From assembly GCA_023375785.1 (NCBI GenBank), contig SZWC01023161.1:1-40907 (forward strand): a DNA stretch of 40,907 nucleotides, written 5' to 3'. The DNA comes from Penium margaritaceum (taxonomy: Eukaryota > Streptophyta > Zygnematophyceae > Desmidiales > Peniaceae). The position numbers and the translations under genes were made by a program. The notes beneath the pieces were generated by a model that saw only the letters and a program-made list of their open reading frames with translations, searched no databases and was not told the DNA's origin. Below are positions 11,721 to 24,166 of the stretch, one piece after another. How positions within the stretch are numbered: the first letter of the stretch is position 1; each line of letters opens with the position of its first letter.

Positions 11721-13863
11721 ACCCGTTCGCACCACTCCGCAACCAGTTCGCACCACTCTGCAACTAGTTCGCACCACTCGGCAACCAGTTTTCACAACTC
11801 CGCAACCAGTTCGCATCACTCCGCAACCAGTTCGCACCACTCCGCAACCAGTTTGCACCACTCAGCATCCAGTTTGCACCACTCCGGACCCCATTTGCAC
11901 CACTCCGCAACCAGTTTGCACCACTCTGCAACCGATTTCACCACTCCGCAACCAGTTCACACTACTCCGCAACACGTTCGCACCACTCCACATCCAGTTC
12001 GCACCACTCCGCAACCAGTTCCCACCACTTCCCGACCTGTTCGCACCACTCCAGAACCAGTTGGCGCCACTCTGCAACCAGTTCGCACCACTCCGCAACC
12101 AGTTCGCAACATTCCGCAACCAGTTTGAACCACTCCACAGCCTGTTCGCACCACTCAGCAACCAGTTCACACCACTCCCCAACCGGTTTGCACCACTCCG
12201 CAACCAGTTCCCACCACTCAATAGCCTATATGCGCCACCCCAATACCAGTTCACACTTCTCCACAGCCAGTTAACACCACTCCGCAACCAGTTTGCACCA
12301 CTTTGCAACCAGTTGGCACCACTCTGCAACCAGTTCGCACCACGCCGCAACCAGTTCACACCACTCCACAACCAGTTCGCACCACTCCGCAACCAGATGG
12401 CACCACTCCGCAACCGGTTCACAACCCACCGCATACAGTTGGCACCACTCCGCAACCAGTTGGCACCACTCCGCAACCAGTTTGCAACACTCCGCAACCC
12501 GTTTGTGCCACTCAGCAACCAGTTCTCACCACTCCGCAACCAGTTCGCACCACTCCGCAACGAGTTCGCACCACTCCGAAACCAGTTTGCACCACTCCGC
12601 CACCAGATCGCACCACTCTGCAACCAGATCGCACGACTCCACAACCAGTTTGCACCACTTCGCAACTACTTCGCACCACTCCTTAACCAGTTTGCACCAC
12701 TCCGCAACCACTTTGCACCACTCCGCAGCCAATACGCACCACTCTGGAACCAATTGGCACCACTCCGCAACCAGTTCGCACCACACCAATCCGCAACCAG
12801 TTCGCACCACTCCGCAACCAGTTTTTACCACTCCCCAATGAGTTCGCACCACTCCGCAATCAGTTGGCACCACTCCGCAACCATGTCGCAACACTCCGCA
12901 ACCAGTTTGTACCACTCCGCAACCAGTTCTAACCACTCCCCACCCAGTTCACACAACTCCGCAACCAGTACGCACCACTCCGCAACCAGTTCGCACCACT
13001 CCGCAACCAGTTTGCACCACTTCGCAACCAGTTTGCAGGACTCCACAACCAGTTTGCACCACTCCGCAACCAGTTTGCACCACTCCGCAACTAATACGCA
13101 CCACTCCGCAACCAGTTCGCACAACTCTGCGACCAGTTCGCACCATGCCAATCTTCAACCAGTTCGCAACACTCCGCAACCAGTTTGCACCACTCCCCAA
13201 CCAGTTCGCACCAGTCCGCAACGAGTTCGCACCACTTCACAACCAGTACGCACCACTCTGCAACCAGTTCCCACCACTCTGCAACCAGTTTGCACCACTT
13301 CGCAACCAGTTCGCATCACTCCGCAACCGGTTCGCACCACTCCACGACCAGTTTGCAAAACTCCGCAACCAGTTCGCACCACTCTGCAGCCAGTTGGCAC
13401 CACTCCCTAACATGTACGAAACACTCCGCAACCAGTTCGAACCACTCCGCAACCAGTTCCCACCACTCCGCAACCAGTTGGCACCACTCCAGAACCAGTT
13501 GGCACCACTCCACAACCAGTTTGCACCACTCCGCAACCAGTTTGCACCACTCCGCAACCAGTTTGCACCACTCCTCAACCAGTTCGCAACACTCCGCAAC
13601 CAGTTTGCACCACTCCACAACCACTTCGCACAACTCCGCAACCAGTTTGCACCCCTCCGCAACCAATACGCACCACTCCGCAACCAGGTCGCACCACTCC
13701 ACATCCAGTTGGCACCACTCCGCAACCAGTTCCCACCATTCCGCATTCAGTTCGCACCACTCCGCAACCAGTTTTTACCACTCGGCACCCAGTTCACTCC
13801 ACTCCGCAACCAGTTCGTACCACTCCGCAACAAGTTGGCACTTCTCCGCAACCAGTTCGCACC
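11721..13863 (+). repeat. Diverged 21-bp satellite monomers
   Basis: This is about 2.1 kb of diverged monomers with several short indels, for example CACCACACCAATCC near 12780 and CACCATGCCAATC near 13140. The part at about 13630-13770 recurs at about 16140-16290 and 18170-18310. No gene is seen. Confidence 0.93.
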
Positions 13864-15278
13864 ACTCCGCAACCGGTTCGCACCACTCCGCAACCAGTTT
13901 GCACCACTCCGCAAGCCGTTCGCACCACTTCGCAACCAGTTCGCACCACTCCGCAGCCCGTTCGCACTACTCCGCAACCCGTTCGCACCACTCCGCAACC
14001 GGGTCGCACAACTCCGCAACCGGTTCGCACCACTCCGCAACCAGTTTGCACCACTCCGCAAGCCGTTCGCACCACTTCGCAACCAGTTCGCACCACTCCG
14101 CAGCCCGTTCGCACTACTCCGCAACCCGTTCGCACCACTCCGCAACCGGGTCGCACAACTCCGCAACCGGTTCGCACCACTCCGCAACCAGTTTGCACCA
14201 CTCCGCAAGCCGTTCGCACCACTTCGCAACCAGTTCGCACCACTCCGCAGCCCGTTCGCACTACTCCGCAACCCGTTCGCACCACTCCGCAACCGGGTCG
14301 CACAACTCCGCAACCGGTTCGCACCACTCCGCAACCAGTTTGCACCACTCCGCAAGCCGTTCGCACCACTTCGCAACCAGTTCGCACCACTCCGCAGCCC
14401 GTTCGCACTACTCCGCAACCCGTTCGCACCACTCCGCAACCGGGTCGCACAACTCCGCAACCGGTTCGCACCACTCCGCAACCAGTTTGCACCACTCCGC
14501 AAGCCGTTCGCACCACTTCGCAACCAGTTCGCACCACTCCGCAGCCCGTTCGCACTACTCCGCAACCCGTTCGCACCACTCCGCAACCGGGTCGCACAAC
14601 TCCGCAACCGGTTCGCACCACTCCGCAACCAGTTTGCACCACTCCGCAAGCCGTTCGCACCACTTCGCAACCAGTTCGCACCACTCCGCAGCCCGTTCGC
14701 ACTACTCCGCAACCCGTTCGCACCACTCCGCAACCGGGTCGCACAACTCCGCAACCGGTTCGCACCACTCCGCAACCAGTTTGCACCACTCCGCAAGCCG
14801 TTCGCACCACTTCGCAACCAGTTCGCACCACTCCGCAGCCCGTTCGCACTACTCCGCAACCCGTTCGCACCACTCCGCAACCGGGTCGCACAACTCCGCA
14901 ACCGGTTCGCACCACTCCGCAACCAGTTTGCACCACTCCGCAAGCCGTTCGCACCACTTCGCAACCAGTTCGCACCACTCCGCAGCCCGTTCGCACTACT
15001 CCGCAACCCGTTCGCACCACTCCGCAACCGGGTCGCACAACTCCGCAACCGGTTCGCACCACTCCGCAACCAGTTTGCACCACTCCGCAAGCCGTTCGCA
15101 CCACTTCGCAACCAGTTCGCACCACTCCGCAGCCCGTTCGCACTACTCCGCAACCCGTTCGCACCACTCCGCAACCGGGTCGCACAACTCCGCAACCGGT
15201 TCGCACCACTCCGCAACCAGTTTGCACCACTCCGCAAGCCGTTCGCACCACTTCGCAACCAGTTCGCACCACTCCGCA
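13864..15278 (+). repeat. Higher-order array, 147-bp period (7 monomers), about 9.6 copies
   Basis: GCAAGCCGTTCGC recurs at 13911, 14058 and so on to 15234, every 147 bp. Distinctive monomers carry GCAGCCCGTTCGCACTAC and GCAACCGGGTCGCACAAC. The order of variant monomers differs from the other 147-bp array at 21210-22982, so the two arose separately. Confidence 0.95.
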
Positions 15279-16503
15279 ACAAGTTCGCACCACTCCGCAA
15301 CCAGTTTGCACCACACCACTCCGCAACCAGTTCGCACCACTTCGCAACCAGTTGGCACCACTCCGAAAGGAGTTCGCACAACTCTGCAACTAGTTCGCAC
15401 CACTCCGCAACAAGTTAGCACCACTCCAAAACGAGCTCGCACCACTCCACAACCAGTTGGGACCACTCTGCAACCAGTTTCCACCACTCCGCAATCAGTT
15501 CGCACCACTCCGCAGCCAGTTCGCACCGCTCTGCAGCCAATTCGCTCAGCTATACAGCCAGTTTGCACCACTCTGAAACCTGTTCGCACCACTCCAGAAC
15601 CAGTTGGCACCACTCCGCAACCAGTTCGCACAACTCCGCAACCAGTTCGCACCACTCGTCAACCAGTTTGCACCACTCTGCGACCAGATTGCACCACTCC
15701 GCAACCAGTTCGCACCACTCCGCAACCAGTTTGTACCTCTTTGCAAGCCGTTCGCACCACTCCGCAACCATTTTGCACCACTCCTCAACACGTTTCATCA
15801 CTCTGCAACCAGTTCGCACCACTCGGCAACCAGTTCGCACCATTCGGCAACCAATTCGCACCACTCCGCAACCAGTTTGCATCACTCCGCAACCTGTTCG
15901 CAGCTTTCCGCAACCAGTACGCACCACTCCGCAACCAGTTGGCACCACTCCACAACCAGTTCGCACCACTCCGCAACCAGTTCGCACCACTCCGCAACCA
16001 GTTGGCACCACTCCAGAACCAGTTCGCACCACTCCACAGCCAGTTCGCACCTCTCTGCAACCAGTTTGCACCAATCGGCAACCAGTTCGCACAACTCCTT
16101 AACCAGTTCGCAACACGAGGCAACCAGTTTGCACCACTCCACAACCAGTTCGCACAACTCCGCAACCAGTTTGCACCCCTCCGCAACCAATATGCACCAC
16201 TACGCAACCAGGTCGCACCACTCCACATCCAGCTGGCACCACTCCGCAACCAGTTTGCACGCTCCGCATTCAGTTCGCACCACTCCGCAACCAGTTTGCA
16301 CCACTTGGAAACAGGTCCGCACCACTCCGCAACCAGTTCGCACCACTCCGCAACAAGTTGGCACCACTCCGGAACCAGTTCGCACCACTCCACAGCCAGT
16401 TCGCACCACTCCGCAATCCATTCGCACCACTCCGCAACCAGCTCGCACCACTCCGCAACCAGTCCGCACCACTCGGCCACCAGTTCGCACCACTTTGCAA
16501 CCC
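15279..16503 (+). repeat. Diverged 21-bp satellite monomers, segmentally duplicated
   Basis: The stretch from about 15295 to 15625 matches about 20080-20420 in the same order: TATACAG at 15551/20357, GTTGGGACC at 15456/20262 and CCACACCACT at 15311/20096. One extra monomer lies in the right copy. The part from about 15960 to 16310 matches about 18000-18330. Confidence 0.92.
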
Positions 16504-17922
16504 GTTCGCACCACTCCGCAGCCAGTTCGCACCACTCGCAGCCAGTTTGCACTACTCCGCAACCAGTTCGCACCTCTCCGCAACCAGTTCCCACCACTCC
16601 GCAACCAGTTCGTCCACTCCACATCCTCTTCGCACCACTCCATAACCAGTTCGCACCACTTGGCAACCAGTTCGCACCACTTCGCCACCAGTTCGCACCA
16701 CTCCGCAGCCAGTTCGCACCACTCGCAGCCAGTTTGCACTACTCCGCAACCAGTTCGCACCTCTCCGCAACCAGTTCCCACCACTCCGCAACCAGTTCGT
16801 CCACTCCACATCCTCTTCGCACCACTCCATAACCAGTTCGCACCACTTGGCAACCAGTTCGCACCACTTCGCCACCAGTTCGCACCACTCCGCAGCCAGT
16901 TCGCACCACTCGCAGCCAGTTTGCACTACTCCGCAACCAGTTCGCACCTCTCCGCAACCAGTTCCCACCACTCCGCAACCAGTTCGTCCACTCCACATCC
17001 TCTTCGCACCACTCCATAACCAGTTCGCACCACTTGGCAACCAGTTCGCACCACTTCGCCACCAGTTCGCACCACTCCGCAGCCAGTTCGCACCACTCGC
17101 AGCCAGTTTGCACTACTCCGCAACCAGTTCGCACCTCTCCGCAACCAGTTCCCACCACTCCGCAACCAGTTCGTCCACTCCACATCCTCTTCGCACCACT
17201 CCATAACCAGTTCGCACCACTTGGCAACCAGTTCGCACCACTTCGCCACCAGTTCGCACCACTCCGCAGCCAGTTCGCACCACTCGCAGCCAGTTTGCAC
17301 TACTCCGCAACCAGTTCGCACCTCTCCGCAACCAGTTCCCACCACTCCGCAACCAGTTCGTCCACTCCACATCCTCTTCGCACCACTCCATAACCAGTTC
17401 GCACCACTTGGCAACCAGTTCGCACCACTTCGCCACCAGTTCGCACCACTCCGCAGCCAGTTCGCACCACTCGCAGCCAGTTTGCACTACTCCGCAACCA
17501 GTTCGCACCTCTCCGCAACCAGTTCCCACCACTCCGCAACCAGTTCGTCCACTCCACATCCTCTTCGCACCACTCCATAACCAGTTCGCACCACTTGGCA
17601 ACCAGTTCGCACCACTTCGCCACCAGTTCGCACCACTCCGCAGCCAGTTCGCACCACTCGCAGCCAGTTTGCACTACTCCGCAACCAGTTCGCACCTCTC
17701 CGCAACCAGTTCCCACCACTCCGCAACCAGTTCGTCCACTCCACATCCTCTTCGCACCACTCCATAACCAGTTCGCACCACTTGGCAACCAGTTCGCACC
17801 ACTTCGCCACCAGTTCGCACCACTCCGCAGCCAGTTCGCACCACTCGCAGCCAGTTTGCACTACTCCGCAACCAGTTCGCACCTCTCCGCAACCAGTTCC
17901 CACCACTCCGCAACCAGTTCGT
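16504..17922 (+). repeat. Higher-order array, 187-bp period (9 monomers minus 2 bp), about 7.6 copies
   Basis: ACTCGCAGCC recurs at 16534, 16721 and so on to 17843, every 187 bp. The two missing bases lie in ACTCGCAGCC (for ACTCCGCAGCC) and TTCGTCCACTCC (for TTCGTACCACTCC). Translation shifts by one frame per repeat, so the array is not maintained as coding sequence. Confidence 0.95.
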
Positions 17923-18603
17923 ACCACTCCGCAACCAGTTCGCAGCACTCCGCAACCAGTCCGCACCACTCCGCAACCAGTTCGCACCACTCCGCAACCA
18001 GTTCGCACCACTCCGCAACCAGTTGCAACCACTCCAGAACCAGTTCGCACCACTCCACAGCCAGTTTGCACCTCCCCGCAACCAGTTCGCACCAATCGGC
18101 AACCAGTTCGGACAACACCTTAACCAGTTCGCAACACGAGACAACCAGTTTGCACCACTCCACAAGCAGTTCGCACAACTCCGCAACCAGTTTGTACCCT
18201 TCCGCAACCAATACTCACGACTACGCAACCAGGTTGCACCACTCCACATCCAGCTGGCACCACTCCGCAACCAGTTCGCACGCTCCGCATTCAGTTCGCA
18301 CCACTCCGCAACCAGTTTGCACCACTCGGAAACAGGTCCGCACCACTCCGCAACCAGTTCGCACCACTCCGCAACAAGTTGGCACCACTCCGCTACGAGT
18401 TCGCACCACTCCGCAATCAGTTCGCACCACTCAGCAACCGGTTCGCACCATTCCGCAGCCAGTTCGCACCACTCGCAGCCAGTTTGCACTACTCCGCAAC
18501 CAGTTCGCACCACTCGGCAACCTGTTCGCACTACTCCGCAACCTGTTCGCACCACTCCGCGACCAGTTCGCACAACTCTGCAACCAGTTCGCACCACTCT
18601 GCT
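17923..18603 (+). repeat. Diverged 21-bp satellite monomers
   Basis: These are diverged monomers, mostly a second copy of the block at about 15960-16310. The shared landmarks include TTAACCAGTTCGCAACACGAG and CACGCTCCGCATTCAG. Confidence 0.92.
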
Positions 18604-19667
18604 ACCAGTTCGCACCACTCTGCAACCGGTTCGCACCACTCCCAACCAGTTCGCATCACTCCGCAACCAGTTCGCAGCACTCCGCAACCAGTCCGCACCA
18701 CTCGGCCACCAGTTCGCACCACTCTGCAACCGGTTCGCACCACTCCCAACCAGTTCGCATCACTCCGCAACCAGTTCGCAGCACTCCGCAACCAGTCCGC
18801 ACCACTCGGCCACCAGTTCGCACCACTCTGCAACCGGTTCGCACCACTCCCAACCAGTTCGCATCACTCCGCAACCAGTTCGCAGCACTCCGCAACCAGT
18901 CCGCACCACTCGGCCACCAGTTCGCACCACTCTGCAACCGGTTCGCACCACTCCCAACCAGTTCGCATCACTCCGCAACCAGTTCGCAGCACTCCGCAAC
19001 CAGTCCGCACCACTCGGCCACCAGTTCGCACCACTCTGCAACCGGTTCGCACCACTCCCAACCAGTTCGCATCACTCCGCAACCAGTTCGCAGCACTCCG
19101 CAACCAGTCCGCACCACTCGGCCACCAGTTCGCACCACTCTGCAACCGGTTCGCACCACTCCCAACCAGTTCGCATCACTCCGCAACCAGTTCGCAGCAC
19201 TCCGCAACCAGTCCGCACCACTCGGCCACCAGTTCGCACCACTCTGCAACCGGTTCGCACCACTCCCAACCAGTTCGCATCACTCCGCAACCAGTTCGCA
19301 GCACTCCGCAACCAGTCCGCACCACTCGGCCACCAGTTCGCACCACTCTGCAACCGGTTCGCACCACTCCCAACCAGTTCGCATCACTCCGCAACCAGTT
19401 CGCAGCACTCCGCAACCAGTCCGCACCACTCGGCCACCAGTTCGCACCACTCTGCAACCGGTTCGCACCACTCCCAACCAGTTCGCATCACTCCGCAACC
19501 AGTTCGCAGCACTCCGCAACCAGTCCGCACCACTCGGCCACCAGTTCGCACCACTCTGCAACCGGTTCGCACCACTCCCAACCAGTTCGCATCACTCCGC
19601 AACCAGTTCGCAGCACTCCGCAACCAGTCCGCACCACTCGGCCACCAGTTCGCACCACTCTGCAACC
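18604..19667 (+). repeat. Higher-order array, 104-bp period (5 monomers minus 1 bp), about 10.2 copies
   Basis: CACTCCCAACCAG recurs at 18637, 18741 and so on to 19573, every 104 bp. That marker is itself a shortened monomer. Each repeat also carries the ACTCGGCCACCAG monomer. Confidence 0.95.
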
Positions 19668-21209
19668 TGTTCGCATCACTCCAGAACCAGTTGGCACCAC
19701 TCCGCAACCAGTTCGCACTACTCCGCAACCAGTTTGCACCACTCCGCAACCAGATCGCACCACTGCGCAACCAGTTTGCACCTCTCCGCAAGCCGTTCGC
19801 AGCACTCCGCAACCAGTTCGCACCACTCCGCAACCAGTTCGCACCACTCTGCAACCAGTTCACACCACTCAGCAACCTGTTTGCACTACTCCGCAACTCG
19901 TCTGCACCACTCCACAACCAGGTCGCACCACTCTGAAACCAGTTCGGACCACTCCGCAACCAGTTTGCACCACTCCACATCCAGTTCGCACCACTCCACA
20001 ACCAGTTCCCACCACTTGGCAACCAGTTCGCACCACTTCGCAACCAGTTCGCACCACTCCGCAACCGGTTCGCACTACTCCGCAACCAGTTTGCACCACA
20101 CCACTCCCCAACCTGTTCGCACCATTTTGCAACCAGTTGGCACCACTCCGCAACGAGTTCGCAACACTCCGCAACCAGTTTGCACCACCCTGCAACCAGT
20201 TTGCACCACTCCGCAACCAGTTGGAACCACTCCAAAACCAGTTCGCACCACTCCACAACCAGTTGGGACCACTCTGCAACTAGTTTGAACCACTCTGCAG
20301 CCAGTTCGCACCACTCCGCAACCTGTTCGCACGACTCTGCAGCCAGTTCGCTCCACTATACAGCCAGTTTGCACCACTCCGCAACCTGTTCGCACCACTC
20401 CGGAACCAGTTGGCACCACTCCGCAACCAGATCGCACCAATCCGCAACCAGTTCGCACCACTCCTCAACAAGTTCGCACCATTCTAAGACCAGATTGCAC
20501 CACTCCGCAACCAGTTCGTACCACTCCGCAACCAGTTCGCACCACTCGGCAACCTGTTCGCACTACTCCGCAACCTGTTCGCACCACTCCGCAACCAGTT
20601 CCCACCTCTCCGCAACCAGTTCGCACCACTCCGCACCCAGTTCGCACCACTCCGCAACCAGTCAGCACCACTCGGCAACCAGTTCGCACCACTCCGCAAC
20701 GAGTTCGCACCACTCCGCAACCAGTTCCCACCTCTCCGCAACCAGTTCGCACCACTCCGCAACCAGTTCCCACCACTCCGCTACCCGTTCGCACCACTCC
20801 GCAACCAGTTCGCACCACTCCGCAACCAGTTCGCACCACTCCGCAACCAGTTCCCACCACTCCGCAACCAGTTCGCACCACTCTGCAACCGGTTTGTACC
20901 ACTCTTCAACCAGTTTGCACCACTCCAAAACCAGTTCGCACCACATTGCAACCAGCTCGCACCACTCCGCAACCAGTTCGCACAACTCCGCAACCTGTTT
21001 GCACCACTCCGCAACCAGCTCACACCACTCCAAAACCAGTTTGCACCACAAAGCAACCGGTTCGCATCTGTCCGCACCCAGTTTGCACCACTCGGCAGCC
21101 AGTTGGACCACTCCGCAAGCAATTCGCACCACTCCGTAACCAGTTCGCACCACTCCGTAACCAGATTGCACCACTCTGCAACCAGTTCGCACCACTCCGC
21201 AACCAGTTT
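19668..21209 (+). repeat. Diverged 21-bp satellite monomers
   Basis: This is about 1.5 kb of diverged monomers. The region from about 20080 to 20420 is a colinear copy of about 15295-15625. The region from about 20930 to 21130 belongs to the recurrent GAAACC/AACAATTC block family in more diverged form. Confidence 0.92.
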
Positions 21210-22982
21210 GCACCACTCGGCAACCAGTTCGCACCACTCCGCAGCCAGTTCGCACCACTCTGCAACCCGTTTGCACCACTCCGCAACCAGTTTGCACCAC
21301 TCCGCAACCAGTTCGCACCCCTCCACAACCGGTTCGCACCACTCCGCAACCAGTTCGCACCACTCGGCAACCAGTTCGCACCACTCCGCAGCCAGTTCGC
21401 ACCACTCTGCAACCCGTTTGCACCACTCCGCAACCAGTTTGCACCACTCCGCAACCAGTTCGCACCCCTCCACAACCGGTTCGCACCACTCCGCAACCAG
21501 TTCGCACCACTCGGCAACCAGTTCGCACCACTCCGCAGCCAGTTCGCACCACTCTGCAACCCGTTTGCACCACTCCGCAACCAGTTTGCACCACTCCGCA
21601 ACCAGTTCGCACCCCTCCACAACCGGTTCGCACCACTCCGCAACCAGTTCGCACCACTCGGCAACCAGTTCGCACCACTCCGCAGCCAGTTCGCACCACT
21701 CTGCAACCCGTTTGCACCACTCCGCAACCAGTTTGCACCACTCCGCAACCAGTTCGCACCCCTCCACAACCGGTTCGCACCACTCCGCAACCAGTTCGCA
21801 CCACTCGGCAACCAGTTCGCACCACTCCGCAGCCAGTTCGCACCACTCTGCAACCCGTTTGCACCACTCCGCAACCAGTTTGCACCACTCCGCAACCAGT
21901 TCGCACCCCTCCACAACCGGTTCGCACCACTCCGCAACCAGTTCGCACCACTCGGCAACCAGTTCGCACCACTCCGCAGCCAGTTCGCACCACTCTGCAA
22001 CCCGTTTGCACCACTCCGCAACCAGTTTGCACCACTCCGCAACCAGTTCGCACCCCTCCACAACCGGTTCGCACCACTCCGCAACCAGTTCGCACCACTC
22101 GGCAACCAGTTCGCACCACTCCGCAGCCAGTTCGCACCACTCTGCAACCCGTTTGCACCACTCCGCAACCAGTTTGCACCACTCCGCAACCAGTTCGCAC
22201 CCCTCCACAACCGGTTCGCACCACTCCGCAACCAGTTCGCACCACTCGGCAACCAGTTCGCACCACTCCGCAGCCAGTTCGCACCACTCTGCAACCCGTT
22301 TGCACCACTCCGCAACCAGTTTGCACCACTCCGCAACCAGTTCGCACCCCTCCACAACCGGTTCGCACCACTCCGCAACCAGTTCGCACCACTCGGCAAC
22401 CAGTTCGCACCACTCCGCAGCCAGTTCGCACCACTCTGCAACCCGTTTGCACCACTCCGCAACCAGTTTGCACCACTCCGCAACCAGTTCGCACCCCTCC
22501 ACAACCGGTTCGCACCACTCCGCAACCAGTTCGCACCACTCGGCAACCAGTTCGCACCACTCCGCAGCCAGTTCGCACCACTCTGCAACCCGTTTGCACC
22601 ACTCCGCAACCAGTTTGCACCACTCCGCAACCAGTTCGCACCCCTCCACAACCGGTTCGCACCACTCCGCAACCAGTTCGCACCACTCGGCAACCAGTTC
22701 GCACCACTCCGCAGCCAGTTCGCACCACTCTGCAACCCGTTTGCACCACTCCGCAACCAGTTTGCACCACTCCGCAACCAGTTCGCACCCCTCCACAACC
22801 GGTTCGCACCACTCCGCAACCAGTTCGCACCACTCGGCAACCAGTTCGCACCACTCCGCAGCCAGTTCGCACCACTCTGCAACCCGTTTGCACCACTCCG
22901 CAACCAGTTTGCACCACTCCGCAACCAGTTCGCACCCCTCCACAACCGGTTCGCACCACTCCGCAACCAGTTCGCACCACTC
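21210..22982 (+). repeat. Higher-order array, 147-bp period (7 monomers), about 12 copies
   Basis: TGCAACCCGTTTGC recurs at 21261, 21408 and so on to 22878, every 147 bp. A CGCACCCCTCCACAACCGG monomer marks each repeat. Copies appear identical. Confidence 0.95.
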
Positions 22983-24166
22983 CGCAACCAGTTTGCACCA
23001 CCCCGCAACCAGTTTGCACCACTCCGCAACCAGTTCCCACCACTCCGAAACCAGTTCGCACCACACCGCAACCAGCTCGCACAAATCCGCAACCAGTTCG
23101 CACCAATCCGCAACCAGTTCGCACCACTCTGCAACGAGTTCACACCACTCCGAAACCAGCTTGCACCACTCTGCAACTGGTTTGCATCACTCCGCAACCA
23201 GTTCGCAGCACTCCGCAACCAGTTTGCACGACTCCGCAACAAATTCGCACCACTCCGCAACCAGTTCCCACCACTACGAAACCAGTTTGCTCCACTCCGC
23301 AACCAGTTTGCACCACTCCTCAACCAGTTCTCACCACTACGCACCCCGTTCGCACAACTCCACGACCAGTTCGCACCACTCCTCAACCAGTTTGCATCAC
23401 TCCGCAACCAGTTTGCACCACTCGGCAACCAGTTCGCACCACTCCGCAACCAGTTTGCACCACTCCGCAACCAGTTCGCACCACTCCGCAACCAGTTCGC
23501 ACCACTCCGCAACCAGTTCGCACCACTCTGCACCCAGTTTGTACCACTCCGCGACCAGTTTGCACTACTCCAAAACCAGTTCGCACCACATCGCAACCAG
23601 CTAGCACCACTCCGCAACCAGTTTGCACCACTCCACAACCAGTTCGCACCACTCCGCAACCAGTTCACACCACTCCGAAACCAGTTTACAACACTCTGTA
23701 ACCGGTTTGCATCTGTCCGCAACCAGTTTCCACCACTTAGCGGCCAGTTCGCATCACTCCGCAAACAATTCGCACCACTCCAAAACCAGTCCGCATCACT
23801 CCGCAACCAGTTCGGAGCACTCCGCAACGAGTTCCCACCACCCCGCAACCAGTTCGCACCACTCCGCAACCAGATCGCACCACCCCATAACCAGTTTGCA
23901 CCACTCTGCAATCAGTTCGCACCACTCCGCAACCAGTTCGCACCACTCGGCAACCAGTTCGCACCACTCCGCAGCCAGTTTGTACCACTCGGCGACCAGT
24001 TCGCACCACTCCGCAACTAGTTCCGACCACTCCGCAACCCGTTTGCACCACTCCGCAACCAGTTCGCACCACTCGGCAACCAGTTCGCACCACTCCGCAG
24101 CCAATTTGTACCACTCGGCGACCAGTTCGCACCCCTCCGCAACTAGTTCGCACCACTCCGCAACCC
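22983..24166 (+). repeat. Diverged 21-bp satellite monomers
   Basis: This contains a shortened (13-monomer) version of the recurrent block, from the GAAACCAG at 23047 to the CTCAACCAGTTCTCACC at 23319. Near 23980-24170 a 126-bp (six-monomer) segment is duplicated once, with TGTACCACTCGGCGACC at 23981 and 24107. Confidence 0.92.
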
